From Volvox africanus (lineage: Eukaryota; Chlorophyta; Chlorophyceae; Chlamydomonadales; Volvocaceae): a stretch of DNA of 64,000 nucleotides. Numbering within the stretch: position 1 is the first letter of the stretch; each line of letters opens with the position of its first letter. The stretch covers positions 5,253,001 through 5,317,000 of the forward strand of contig BSDZ01000004.1 of NCBI GenBank assembly GCA_030268105.1. The letters run 5' to 3'. Position numbers and translations under genes: made by a program. The notes under the pieces were generated by a model. It saw nothing but the letters and a program-made list of their open reading frames with translations, was not told the origin of the DNA and did not search any database. Shown one piece after another: positions 25,801 through 39,800 of the stretch.

Positions 25801-28800
25801 CACTTCGCCACCAGCAGTACGGCCGATATTATTTATGATTACGGTTTCTCTTCTTCCTTTTACTGCTTCAATTCACGGCCTTGGAGACTTCCAAATTTAC
25901 GTCACAGCTCGTTTCTACTTTTCCTGCTTTGGACGACTTTCACGTTGGTTAGTCCTCGTTCCTTCAGTATCAGCACCAGGATTCGTGTTATTCAACTTCC
26001 CCTCCCCTCCCGTGCAGCCTTTCTAACCCGCATGCGCAACCCCACTCCTCTCCCTCCGTGCTGCCGCACGCCCACGCACCTCCCCGGTTCTGCCTCTCAC
26101 CCCGTACGATACGACAGAACTGTTGCGGACCTTGCTGCACGAGCTGGGTCACAACTTGGGGCTACTTCATTCCCAGGTGGGAGGGGCGGAGAGGGGGCGA
26201 ATCGGCGGATCCAGAGGGCTCCTGTGAGGTTTCATAAGGGACTAAGTACGGCCGGCATCCTTTTTTGCCTGCGGACAGCGGCGTCTCCCTTCTTCCTCCC
26301 TCCAGTCCTGCCTACTAATGATCCTCCTCTGGCCTGGCTGATTATACACCAATATGGTGTGGCGTAGTGACATGGGCGTAAACAACATGCTGGGCAAAAT
26401 CTCGCCTTTAAGCTCCCCCCCCCCCCCGATCACCATCACCACCACCACCCCGGACCACACACCGGGGCAAATACTAACCTCTTCCGCCCCTCCGTCCCTT
26501 TTAACCTCGCACGTGCGTGCATATGCACCTGCGCCGTGTAGGGGTACGACTCCAATGGCGTCGTCCAAGAGTACGGAGATCCCACCTGCCCCATGGGCCC
26601 GCGTTCGTTGGTACACTTCAATGCGCCACAGAGCGTGTGGCTGGGGTGGACGAAGCCGCAGGCGGTCCTACAGGCCGATGACCTCAGCATTGGTAGGCCA
26701 GCGAGTGGGGATGTGTGGACTTTGTGCAAGTGTTGAGAGTTGGCGGCCCTTGTATTGTGAAGTTGAGGGTTGGGGAGTTACTTGCGGTGATGCGAAAACC
26801 TCGTGAGCTGATGTACACGAGTTTGCCATGTTGGTGGCTGCGCCCTGTTATTTCTGTCTGCTTACACCTGCGCTATCGGGTGCATGCGGGTTGGGGTGGA
26901 GGGCTTCGATTTTTTGAGATCCTACGAGGTGCTCTGAATCTTAGATTATGGGTCTTGCGGTCTTGGATCTGATTTCCCCATCTTCGCCATTCTCCCTGAC
27001 TTGCCCGGGGACCTTGGGGCCCAGCCAACATGTATGTCGCCGATCGAGAAAAACAAACTTGGGTTTCATGCAAGAGATGTAGTGGGGCTTCGGAGCTTTC
27101 GGATGTTGATGCTGATGTTCTTTTAATCCCTCTTGGGCTCCTTTCCACCTGACCCTCCCCTCTTCTACGCCGCGTCAGGCAAGTGGTCTTTCTTCGGCGT
27201 GGTGGGACTTGCCGACGCACCCGTCAGCTCCCTTCAGGTTTGTGATGCCGCGGGAGTAGCGGACGTCGCGGGGCGGCCGTGTGGGTTTCGGTTGCAGGAG
27301 GTCAGGAGTCATGATGGCACGGTGTGTGATGTGTCCAGGATTGGCCCTGAGAGGAGGGAATTGACATTTACCTGAAACGCAACTCGACTTCACCCGACGT
27401 ACTCGGACGTACGAATTATATGGTACGTACTGTACTAGGTCGAGACGTATTGGTGCGTCGTATATTATATTCGTATACCCGCTTGGTCATGCTGACGCCG
27501 CTGAGTCCAACGGCACTTCACGATCACCATCGTCGTTGCCTGATCACACTCCCTTCAGCCCCGTCTTCCTCCCCCTTTTCCCCCACGGTAAAGCATCTTC
27601 TGCCCTGCAACACTCTCCCACATCCAACATCACCAGGTTCACCCAGGTACATGGATGCCTTCTGGAAGGGCCTGGGATGAAAACGACATGCTATACATCA
27701 GCTTTCGTCACTACAGCACGGCCACGGTTGACGGCGGCCTGGGGGACGCATACCGAAACAAGGTTCAGATTCATCGCCATTCCCTGGACCAAAATGGTTG
27801 CGGACCGCCCGTACTGATTACACAGCTGGATGAACGGGGCTCATGGCCTAAGCGCAATAGTCAGAATGTCACAGATCTGATATCGCCGCTGCTGGTGGTG
27901 ACAGTGACGTCGGTTGATATTAACGCCGGCGTTGCCAATGTGAAGATCTGTCGGTAGGTTTTAAGGGCTTGGGCCGGGCCTGTGGGCTTTTTGGATTTCT
28001 GGGAAGGGATCGTGAACGTACACACACACACACATACTTCCGCGTTCCAGGAAGATTATTATGGGAAAACGTCGAACTAAAAGACCTTTCGAACCGTCGT
28101 CCTGGTATGCAGCTGAGATACGCATGGTACGGTAACGTCCCTCGCGTGGCTACGTTTCCTCGACGTGAGACCGTGACATGATTGGACGTACCGCGACGTA
28201 CCACGTTCTTACAATCTTCCTTCCCGTTCTGAGTGATAAGCATATTATCATTGGCGCTTTCTATATAACTGAGCTTTGGTAATTTTTTATTTCTCCATAT
28301 CTTCTCTTGATTGAATCCGCGATAGCCTTCTGGCCCATTTGGCCCGTACGGGCTCTCGGTTGCTTGTTAGAAACGGTCAACAGGCCAAGTTGCGATGCGC
28401 ACGAAAGACATCATTTCATACTCGGGAAGTTGGAACAGGAGAACCTCCATCCAGGCCTTCAGCTATTTTCGCGATAATTCAAAATTTGAACGTCATAAGT
28501 CTAAAGCAAACAGTGCTTTGTACAGGTATTTCAGGATAAGCGAGTTAATGTGAAATATCCCTTCGTGCTTCGTGATGAGAAGGAAAATTTCCTGACTGTT
28601 GCGCTATTGCGCGACATTTCATAAAGTTCTGGTTCACGCGACGACAAGCCACATGAACACTAAAAAACTTTTCCCAGTTTAGTCTAAGTTGTGCCCCATG
28701 CACGCCCAGCACCAGCAATCCCGTCTGGTGTGCGTCGCCCACTTGCGGCCCCACTCGCTGCACATTGTTTTAAGGATTAATTTGAAATTCGTTAAACTTG

Positions 28801-29423
28801 TGATCACAGTTCCTCCATATCCATTCATTTAATTGACTGTTTCCTGCTGTGACCTGGGCGCTTGTCTTCCAATCTCCGTATTTCCAAAGCATTCAAATCC
28901 AACATGTTCCCTTCCCACCCAGGGCCAGCCAGCTTACCGCTGAGACTGGCACCCAGTGCCATGATGGCTTGGACAACAATTGTGATGGACTGGTAAGCAG
29001 CCACGTACGTAGTGGTGTTGGCGCGGACAGCATCGGCCCCAGTGACCAAATGCTCTGTGCGCTGATGGCGATATGAGGGAGGCAGGCAGCACCACAGCGG
29101 CGCTGCTATAACGAACGATGTTGCAGATTGGGGTTGAGTGCTGGGGGACAGCTTTCGACTTCCTCAGTGCGTCATCATGCATCGCTGCTGCACGTGTGCC
29201 TGAGAGTGCCGAAGTGGGCATTAGCGTAATCCAGGATACCACCACCCCGCACATATTGTGTACAGATAGATAGATAGTTAGATATTTGTTCGACATCTAT
29301 TATTCTTTCCTAGCTAGGATACGTCAAATATCCCATAGGAGCTAGAAACCCGCTGAGATCTCAATAGCCCAGCTTTGTTTCCCGATCCCCTCTCCCTCCC
29401 CCGCACAGGTCGACAACTGCTGA
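22817..29423 (+). CDS. Secreted M11 (gametolysin/VMP-type) zinc metalloproteinase, copy A
   Basis: A predicted extracellular-matrix protease of the family that includes gametolysin and Volvox VMPs. Eleven exons: 22817-22933, 23033-23920, 24147-24267, 24559-24611, 24865-25015, 26118-26176, 26542-26692, 27179-27237, 27637-27953, 28923-28992 and 29409-29423. The model gives 666 residues. The start ATG at 22817 opens a signal peptide (MALIVSLFVLLAVGSSFS). Residues about 40-290 are a proline-rich rod (PPPSP, SPPPPP, RSPPP). The M11 domain starts near IVMAVDKCG, has the zinc motif HELGHNLGLLH (H451, E452, H455, H461), then EYGDPTCPMG (Met-turn M481) and SVWLGWTKPQ. The C-terminal segment has CHDGLDNNCDGL, completed as VDNC-stop by a 15-nt last exon. 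There is no propeptide-like region between the signal peptide and the rod, unlike copy B. The proline-rich rod comes before the catalytic domain. Family assignment is strong; the substrate is inferred. Confidence 0.93.
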
Positions 29424-32400
29424 TGAGGTGCGGTCCTGAGGGCGTCAGAAGAAAAGGTGCATCCACATCTACATCTTAGCTAAGCCTCGACGATTGAGAT
29501 CTTTGGGTGGGCTTTATTGAGTGCATGCCCCCCAAATTACCAGAACTTGGGAGGTGTCGGCGTCTTCTCGAGCGGGTTGTGCACCGGGGGTTTCTTGCTT
29601 GGTTAGGAGGCAAAGTCCCGCATGTCCCTCTTGGGCTAGATTTGAGTGTTGTGTGGCTGCACGGGCTGTTGCTTCCGCTACTGCTGCCGCCTGCCCATTG
29701 CCTTGCCACCCTAACGCCCCAAAGGGCATCGAAATTGGCGAGTCGGTTGGTGCATGCAGGTATTCGATTGTTGTTCTTGCGAGGGCCGCTTACAGGTATT
29801 GACTTTTCTTTATATAAATACATATAGATGCATGGCTGCGGCTGTATGTATGGGTCACCATCCACGATGACGACGAAGAATGAGTCCAGTTACTAGCAAA
29901 GGCAAAAGCAGGTGCATGGAGAAAAGATTGATGCCCAGATCTATTAATTAACACGCACATGCACGCATAAATGCACATGTGTCGCTGTCTCCACAAAGAT
30001 GGTGGGTGCAATATCAATGTCCTGCCTCCAGTCAGGTTTCAATGACGACGCTTGGTGCTAGGGGCCGCTGGATATGAGGAGATTAAACCCGCGAACGGTA
30101 TGTAGCTTAGCCGCATAGAAGGTGGCGTACTGGATGGAGGTGGTGCTGTACTCTTTTGCCAGGATACAAAATCCATTTTAGGTTGCCGCTCGTATTTGAA
30201 GCAATTCGGGAATGAGGCTTGCGTGATTTTCACTAGCTCTAGCTCGCCTTACTCTCGCTGTACAGCCGGCCTGAGTTCGCACCTTGACGTCGTGCCGTGC
30301 TTTACTTTTTCGTTCATGTCCCTTCATATCTTGGTACGATAAGAGAGGAATAAACCTGTTGTGTCGCCTATGCACGCGCGTGCGTTGTTGGCGGCATTGG
30401 AACGCGCTGTGAGAAGTTGCGCACATTCATGAACGTGAACGTGGGCACGTGTCGTTGCGGATTTTAGTGAGATTTGGGTCCCGAGATCGCGAACGAGTGG
30501 ATTCGGATCCGAACCACATTGAGCGTCCGCCACCACCACCACCACCAGGGTTGGACAGCGCTGGCAACGAAGTAAAAGTGTTGGACAGGAAACGTTATGT
30601 CCTTCTTTCGTGCTACTGCTGGCTCCTCGCGTGAAGTAGAAGGTCGCGCGGGCAAAGCTTATTATGCTCCTAGCGTAAAATTATGCCGTCTCGTATATCA
30701 GGAACAAAGTTGCGCTGTGTTATGTATGTATGGTATGTACGACAGTACACCTTAGTATTGCGTGAAGATTGCAACGTTCCGAAGTCAAACAAATAGATAT
30801 AATCTAGGAGCTAGGAAACTTTGGCGAACCCTCCAACGATGTATGTTGTTGGGGAGCGGCCTACATGCATAGAGTCATGCATGGTGCCTTGACAGTGTGG
30901 GGTAAGGAAAACAGCGTGGTACGGACAGGTGCGCGTGCTGTATCTAACGTTTGGAACGGATGACCCGTGGGACATCTGACCACTTGGGGACGAATTTTAT
31001 TTCCTGTTCTTGGTGTTGCTGCTGCTGCTACTTTGGGTTTTGCATCCAGCTGGGCTGGGCTGGGCAGCTAATTGTTTTTGGCCCTGACTTGCGAGGTAAC
31101 AGCAGGTGCTTTCCTGCGACTTGGGGCTCTTGAGGAAATTACGGTCATTACGGCCACATTAATTTTTGGATGGGCGGGATGCCGGGCCGCCGCCTGCTGT
31201 TCTGCCGTCTCCCAACAGCCTTCTTCATTTGGATTGTGTCTTTCGTCGTCAGGGCGACGAGAGGCACCCACGGGGACCAGTCAGCCTCGGTTCCGTCGTA
31301 ATGAAGCAGCAGTTCATCATCGCAAGGGGGTCAAGAAAGCAGGTACAATCAGGATCAAGGATAACTTAGATAGTCTACCTGAATGCGGGTGTGATCCCCA
31401 TCCAAACTGTATGCGGGTGTTTGGCTGGCCGGTCACCTATCGCCGCGTTTTCTTTACCTGCTGCGTTACTTTGTATTGTGGGGGGTGGGTGGGGGGGGAT
31501 GGGCAATCCTGCTTGCACATAAAGCGAGCGTTTCGTTCTGAATTGCAGTCCGCCTTTTACTGCACCTCTAAGCAACATTTGGCTTGCGTTACCCGCCGTA
31601 CTGGCCAGTACGGCGGACAGTTTCAGCGCTGCAAGTAAAGCTTGACCGAATCTTGTAAGATCCATAAATATTGCAACCTATATATCTTTCGACTGTAAGT
31701 TGCCACTCATCGATTGGATCCCGCAATCATGGGTACGACTTATCCAATATATAATAAATGTAATATATTCATGTGATACTGAGGTTTACTTTCACGGCAA
31801 CAATTCAATTTGATTTGACACATGCATGGCGGGCCAACACAACGACCATTACAGAGTGCTGACCGGAATCTACCTCTCAATCGTCTAACCTGACTGCATG
31901 AATGGAAATGCTCCCACTAAAGCTGCTATTTATGCTGCTAATAGTTCCCCTTCCGAGACCATGTGTACTTACGATCAAGATCACTATTACATACAGGAAA
32001 TGACCCTCAAATGTTCACACAGCTCCACACAGCGCCTCGCACGCCCCACACCCCTCCCTCGGCACAACCCTCCCAAAATAAATACCCCAACCTTACATAG
32101 TCACCAGAATCCCAACCTGTCTCAACACCCAACCCTTCTGATGACCCCAATGAACCCTGTTCATTTACCGCCGCAAGTGGTCTGTTAAGATGATCGCACG
32201 ATGAGGACTGACCGGGTGTCCCATGGCACGGAGCAAAGCGCCTTTAGACCAATCAAAGCCGAACGCAGTGGTCGGCGAGGTTGGCGATCAAGCGCTACGA
32301 GGATACACATCGGGTACATTTCATAACGTTTAAGTTAACTGACTTCCGGGTTGGATCCAGCGGTTGCATCATTAGAGGGATTCTTTGAACCTCCAAGCCG

Positions 32401-33821
32401 GGAGCCAAGAGCCGGGAGCTGACTCCTATCTATTTGGGGGTAGCAGGTATGGAACAAACGACTTACATACGCTTACATTTGTCACCTGTGTACCCTTGCT
32501 GGCTCGAGCGAGGGCAGGAGTGCACGGCAGGACGAACAGACTAAGCCGTGTGTTCCCCCCTGCGCTATGGTTTGGCCCGGTCAGGGCCCCCGGAGCTTGG
32601 CCGCTCAGTGCCAGTCGCCCACGGTGTAACACCCTTTCACACACCTCTATACTCAGAATTCCAGGACTACATAAATCTGTGGCAGGCAAGAGTCATGAGT
32701 CAGCGAGGGATGTTTTGTCTACCCGCTGCTGTTTGCATCTGCGCTGCCGAAGCCAAGTACGTCGGAGTGTGGACGCCAAGCAATGTCAACATGCTTGCCT
32801 GCCTGCCTAGTTACAGCTCGGACATTCCCCAGCGTCCTTACCTTGCTTCCCCAACGGAAGAACAATGGCCGTCATAATCCAGGTCCGTCCATCTATCTGT
32901 CGGGAGCAATGTGCCTGAATGCCCGAAACGCCTTTTGCAAACGCATAAGGTGCAGCTTCTCGGCCTTATCACTAACGTGTATGGTGAGCCCAAAGGGTAG
33001 ATTTAACTTGATTGCAACGTAACTGTTACGGATCGCAACTCTACAACGTAAAGTCTATCCGGTTGCATACGCCAGTGTTATTTTTCGGTGGGCGTACGGC
33101 ACTTATGACTTCAAATTTCCGTTATGCCGTGCGCCCAACCTCATTGATGAATCGAATGAGATGAATGCCTGAGAGGTGATTTATCACGCACGTGCCGATG
33201 ATTTTTCAAGCCGCGCAATTTATGTGTTCGTTCTCAATTTCATTTCTGTATATTTTAGCATATACAGAAGTAAAGGTAGTATTTAAAAATATCTATTCAT
33301 CTTTTTGAAATCTACTCAAGCGAAATGACAATTGGCAGGCAGAGCCACTAGTGGCATCGTCTCCTAGAAGCAGAACCATCAGATTCCTTCACAAGCTGGA
33401 AAGCTTCGCCCTGGTGTTGAGCATGTATGGAGATCTTAGTTTGGTAAGACATTTTTATACGGAAGGTGAGAGGTCTTGTTCTTTGCTGTCATGCTGCAAT
33501 TTCGCCATATTCCGGAGTGAAGGACGCAAAAAGGTATCATATGCACCCTAATTTACATTTCATATCAGTTCCTACTTTGATCGCTTTCCAATCAAAATAG
33601 CTTGGGAGTTTGGATAAAGTGTGCAGTACCTGTACGCGGAGGTTACAGGTAGCTGCAACACTTAACGTTCAAGATACCATATAAAACATTGATTTTCGTT
33701 TCATTCCTGCTTCAGCAGAAGCATCGTGCGTAACGGCTGGCGAAGTTTTGGAATGACGGTGATCAGGCCTTATGGGCCCGGCGTAACGCGGCCGTACGGT
33801 GTGCCAGGCAAGGCATCACTT
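29424..33821. other. Intergenic region between the two metalloproteinase genes
   Basis: No conserved gene seen. It should hold the 3' UTR of copy A and the promoter of copy B. Visible structure is limited to a (CCA)n run near 30530-30548, a short (tagatagat) tract near 29268, A/T-rich stretches around 31.7-31.8 and 33.2-33.3 kb, and a perfect 24-bp palindrome at 31593-31616. I found no leftover protease exon, so any third tandem copy has decayed beyond recognition or never existed. Confidence 0.45.
31593..31616. repeat. Perfect 24-bp palindrome
   Basis: The left arm CCGCCGTACTGG is followed directly by its exact reverse complement CCAGTACGGCGG, with no spacer. It lies in the intergenic region between the two M11 genes. 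Such dyads can be dimeric protein-binding sites or element ends, but no partner copy was noticed in this window. Confidence 0.85.
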
Positions 33822-36800
33822 ATGCTCTTTTTTAAACTGCTGGCTTTGATCTTCATTTGCGATGGCGCATGCTTCGACGATTTTCGAGTTAACGAAGCCC
33901 GCCATGTGTTAAGACGACGCGTGCAACAACTACAGTCGCAGCTGTCGCTGCCGCCGTCGCCGCAGCAGCAGCAACAGGAAAGCGCGGGGAACGTGACATA
34001 TGCGTGCAATGTGACAGGTGAAGCTTCGGATGCGAAAGTTTTGATTTGCATCATGAGACGCTGGTATCTGAAGTCCTGGGGCATAAAGCGATCGCCTGGA
34101 TCCCGACCTGGATTACAGGATTTATGCGGTTCGCCGTTGACGGCTCGCCACGGTTGAGGGCCGATAATGGCGGGCGGTGGGCACTGTACTGGATCCGACC
34201 ATTGCTCTTGTTGGAAGCCAGTGGTCTACGTGCAGGTACGAGTGCGGTATGCGCGCGCTCTTTTCAACGGTTCTGAGCATGTAGGGGCTTGTTCATGCTA
34301 TTGGGCTCCCGTGAAGGCTGCACAGTAAACACACGACTCGCGTGTCATCAACCCCATCTTTAATCATACCTCTTCCATCTCACAGTCTGAGCGATTAGGA
34401 GTTAACCATCGGTTCCATTGGATCCAAAACCCATGGATCACAAATGGATACTAATCCCAGACCCACTGCATCTTGGGGAGCTGCAGGTGACTACCTCGTT
34501 GTGGAGGGGCACTGTGATAACTCAACAAAGCTCGCATCGCTCTATGCGGAAGCTTTCGCGGTCCTTCCGACTCCAGAGCTCAACGGGAGCTCTCAAGGGG
34601 CCGGCAACAGCACTGGTACCACCACCACTAGCATTAGCAGCACCATCAGTGCTAACAGCAGTCGTAGCAACGATAGCAGTGGAAATGGCAGCGGTGGCAG
34701 TGGTCAGCCAGTGAGTGGTTTTCAAAGGGAATGTGACACTCGCCGCACCCCCCGAGGGGCCGAAGCTCCGAAGCCAAGTAGCTCCCAAATATACCAGGTC
34801 CCACGCGGGTCTATGGAATCCATTCCACTTTGTCAGGTTCTGTCCAGCACGGCCGCGAGCAGTCCCCGATAGTCGTCTACGCGAACCGTTGAAGACGTTT
34901 AAATAGGCAATTTTAGAACGTGTAGACAAAACAGTGCGTTACAGGCATTCATCGTCGGCACCGGAAAGCAACGTTCCTAGGGAAAGCGTCTACCTGGCCG
35001 CTTCTGCTGTAACCCTGGCCCATTGACCCTGGCCCACTTTTCTCGCCCTCCAGACCGCAGCGGCCTCAGGTCCAGCTCCGTCCGCCGCTGGTCTCTCCCC
35101 AAGTCGTCCGCCGCAACCCTCCCCTGCGCTGTTATCCGTTCCACGATCCCAATCACCGGGCCCCCTGAGGCTTGGCGTCCCGACCCCTGGCACTCCACCC
35201 CCGGGTGCCGCACTAAGTCAGACCCCCTTGCGAGGAGCCCCGCCACTGCTGGACACACCGCCACCGTCGCCACCGCTTGGCACGCCAACACCACCACTCT
35301 CTCCACACCCTTGTCTCCCATGGCCAAGTGCCCCCTCCCCTGCGGCCCCACCCACGAACCCCGTCAGCCAACCACCAAACGCGTGGCCACCTCTATCGAC
35401 AAAGAGCCCCTCCCCTCCCCTCCAGCTCGGGGAGCTTCTGCCAATTCCGCCTCAGGCTGCAAAGCTTCCGGGCGTACCTGTATTGTCCCCTCCCAGCCTC
35501 TCTCTGGTCAACCGTCTCATATCTGCCCTTCCCGCTCCCGTACAACCCTCCCCACCCACGCCTCCCAGGCCCCCACCACCTCCCCCTCCCCCTCCCAGCC
35601 CCCCTCCCCCTCCCCCTCCCAGCCCCCCTCCCCCTCCCCCTCCCAGCCCCCCTCCCCCTCCCCCTCCCAGCCCCCCTCCCCCTCCCCCTCCCAGCCCCCC
35701 TCCCCCTCCCCCTCCCAGCCCCCCTCCCCCTCCCCCTCCCAGCCCCCCTCCCCCTCCCCCTCCCAGCCCCCCTCCACCCATCCCTCCCAGGCCCCCTCCA
35801 ACCGCTCCTCCTACTAACCTATTGCACCCCCTGCTACCACCCCCACCACTCAGGACGAGCCCTCTTCGCGATCCTCAGGCCCCCAGCCCTCCGCTTCACC
35901 CCACAAGTCATCAACAACAGCCAGCCATACCTAGCCTATCACAGCTGCTGCCGGTAGTCCCGGTGAAGATTTCGCAGCTACCTGGTTTGCTCCCGTCACC
36001 TCGGGCCTCCCCACTTCCCCCCGCCCCACCGCCTCCCGTATCCTCATCCCCTTTGCCCCCCAGATCTCCGTCGCCACCGCCCCTCCCCAGGTCCCCACCA
36101 TCTCCTCTCCTTGTAAGACTGCCACCGTCGCCGCGACCGCCGCCAGTCCCGCGACCGCCGCCACCGCCACGACCGCCACCGCCCCCGAGCCCGCCACCAC
36201 GTCCTAGCCCCCTGCCGCCTCGCCCTAATCCCCCGCCTCGTCCTAGTCCGGCACCACCTCGCCCCAGCCCACACACACCCCGCGCGCCGCCATTGCCCCG
36301 CGCATCCCCTTCACCTCGGCCGAACCCGCCATCGCCTCGGCCCAGCCCGCCATTACACCTACCCCCGCCGCCACCCACACCCGGCCCAACACCCGGCCCC
36401 GCTCCTTCACCAACCCTAACCAGCCTGCCACCGCAGCCTCCCTTCCCGCCGCCGCAGCCTACCTCCCCTACGCCGCAGCCTACCTCCCCGCCACCGCAGC
36501 CTACCTACCCGCCACCGCAGCCTACCTACCCGCCACCAAGCCCCAGTCCGCTTCGTGGACCACCCACGATAGCTCCGCCCGCGCCACGCCGGTCGCCACC
36601 GCTCCCTAGCGCGCGCCCTCCGGTAATGCGCTCTCCATCACTGCCCCGGCCGCCCCGGCCGCCGCTGCCGCCGCCGCCGCCGCCGCGACCACCCTCTCCC
36701 CCGCCGGCGCCACCACCTGATAACCAGTTCTTTTCGTTCTCGGATGCATTCGACAGCGCTCTAGGTAGTGGGCCTTATCAGCTGCCGCCGGCCCCTCCCG

Positions 36801-39800
36801 TTTCTTTTGCGCGGGAGATCATGCAGACGCTGGTTTTGGGCGTGGACCTTTGTGGGCGAGTGTCGGGCGCAAACATGACCTTAATGCAGGTGTGGAGTTC
36901 TTCGGCCTTCCACGTCCTTTGATTCCATCACATTCTATATCTTCCGGTAACCGCCTTTGGACGAATTCACCGCCTATGTAATGAATCCTCTTTTCGACCT
37001 CCTCTGTTGACTGTAGCATACCCCCCGAGTTATTCCTTGCCTCAACACCTCCCCAAAGAAGCTTCTTCAAACACAAGAAATAAATCAAAATTGCCCAACA
37101 GGAGGTCTGGGCGACGGACATACGCACGTTCTTCGAGAAGGGGTCTTTCGGCGCTCTCAAAGTTTCACCAGACCTTAATTACACTCGCGTGGTCTCGGAC
37201 CATGTCGCCATCCCCTGTTCAGGTCCGAAGAGCCGATGGCGCTCGGGGATATATTCGGGAGGGGTGGGAGGAGGTATTTGGGACGGGAGGATGGAGGAGA
37301 GGGTTTGGAGATCTGTGTCAAGCGGGCTCGTCGTGGTCCTCTTTCTATAACATACAGCATGTAGAGCACAAACATACACATATACAAGTTTACATGAAGG
37401 CCCTCCCCTGCGTATCATTGCCTCTTTAGGCACTAATTCTGAAGGCATTCGTTGGGGGGTCACCAATCAGCCGAACTTCGCTACACTCAAAGGGTGGGCG
37501 GAGGCTGCGGACGCAGCCGCCAAGGTACGACACGAGAAGTTCACTTGCTATGACACCAAATATTGTCTAAGGCTAAGGGGAGATAGCATTTCGCTCTTTA
37601 GATGCCTTCCTGCCCTTCCTGATATATTGATGGCGTACCCCATGTTTTTCTTAAAACGAAGAAAATATGCGTGCGTTTGTGGCGCCACGGTGGGTTTGTG
37701 GCGTGCGTGCGTTTGTGGCGCCTACGGGAGAGAATTAATAGGAAACAAAAGCAATGTCTCTCTGAGGATTACTGCTGCTAATGACTCTGAGAGCCCTGAG
37801 CCAGAATACCTCCTAGGCATCAACGTTATTTACTTATATACAACATACATACTACTTAAACACAACCCTCCCTCCATCTCTCCTTTCTTTCCCCAAGCCC
37901 AGCAAACTGTACAAACACGGTAGCTAGTGCACTGTTCCGCCAACTACCAACGACTTACGGTTATTGCCACGTGCAGGCTCGTGGTATACCCGTTCAAATG
38001 TACATCCAACGTATATACCTGATGCCAGATTCCATTGGAACGAACTCCTGGGGTACCATCGACTGCCCACTCGGTGCCGCGCTCGTGCGAGTGTGGACTG
38101 GAATGGTGTCTGGAACTGACGGTACGGCGATTCTCGCGATGGATTTAGGGTTGCAGCACCCGCCGTTGAGCGGGTCCACGGGGTTCTCCAGATCCTATGC
38201 ATAGGACCCTATAGAACACCAACTCGTGTGCGAGTGGTAGAATATGCATCTCACGAAAACATCTTCTTTTCGAGAGTGCCTACCGCAGGTGCCTTGCACG
38301 CCCTTTACCTGTGCCCCCTAACCATTCCTGCCCACTGTGCAGGGGGCCCGTAGTGTTTAGGTGCATATGTGTGCTTGTGTGCTTGTGTGTGTATGTGCGG
38401 TGTGTCCTCGAACGCCATGTTTCCTCCACACATATACACATTCGTTGAACTCCCCTGAATGATGCGGGCCCTATACGTGTACGTGTGTACCCCTCGTGTC
38501 ATCTCCTGAACCACGTGTTTTTTTAGTCATTACGGCTTCATGTGCATATCACCCCTTTTAGGGTGCGTGACCCAACTGTTCTGTTTAAGTAAACCAATAA
38601 ATATGGGCAGAATCCCATCTGTGACATGTTCCGTCCGTCTGTCCGTCTGTCTGTCTGTTTGTCTGTCTGTCTATATGCCCGCCCGCCCGCCGTGTGTACA
38701 CCTGCTTGTCCGTCCGGGTTCGCAGTCGCCCTGCGGCTACTTGTGCACGAGATGGGACATAATCTTGGGCTGAAGCACTCCCAGGTAGGACCTGTTTTTA
38801 ACATTTCCGTAGCACTGTGTACGAGGGTACGACAGCAGATGTCGAAATTAAAAGAGGTCTTTTGGTACGTGTACCGTGGCATGTTTGGGACTCTACAGAG
38901 TGCGATTTTGAGACAGGGTCGGAAACTGCGCTTGGATTTAGGACCCTTGGTTCGCTGTACACAATCTTTCTGTATCTTAAGCATCTAATGAATAATACCT
39001 GCAGGGTTACGACGAGAGCGGGAACCTTCTTGAATACGGTGATGGGTCGTGCCCCATGGGTGCCGTTCCGGTGCCCACTCACTACAACGCGGCGCAGAGC
39101 GTCTGGCTAGGATGGACGACACCCCAGGCTGTACTGTCAGCTGAAGACCTGCCCATAGGTACGTACCGTACTGACGATACCGTACTTATCAGAAATGTAG
39201 CGCCGTACAGCCATACTGCGTACATGAGCCTGTGCAGTCCGATCTCATCTCTTGGCGCATCCAATCCCATGTTCAGTGGTGCATCTGATCACATTTGGTC
39301 TCTTCTGATGTCTCCCAGCGGCGGCTGTCCTTCCTCATCCCATCCGCCCTTCCCGCCGCCGCGGGGCTTTGCATCGCCGCCACCTAAGCTGCCTACCTTT
39401 GCCTGAACGTCGCGTCCTTTAAAATGCATGGATCCTTCCGTATGTCCGAGCACCCTCCCCCCATGGATCCATCGGAATTGGATCTGGGATCTGATACTCA
39501 CATACCAACGATTAACGGCCACAAATTAATGACCAACAACCGATATCGACAGGCATGTGGTCGGTGTTTGCCATCCGGGGGCTGGCGGACTCACCATTCA
39601 GCTCCCTGCAGGTCCGTGAGGTTCCAAAAGAAGCGGAGGGATAAAAAATTCTACGAGCCGAAGGGCCGAGGCCAGAGGGACCGGGTATGGGAGTTGGAGA
39701 CCTTGCGGCGGAGGAGTATGCATGAAGTGAATTGGAGTTTGACCCAGGGGTCGGTTTGGATGAAATGAGAACAGACAAGGCGAGGCAGTGAAGCTGGGTC

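Noticed and set aside
35452..35817. Long Gly-rich and Ser/Pro/Gln open frames on the other frames and strand of the proline array
   Set aside because: They are automatic by-products of a stop-free C/T repeat; only the frame continuing into the M11 catalytic domain is supported.
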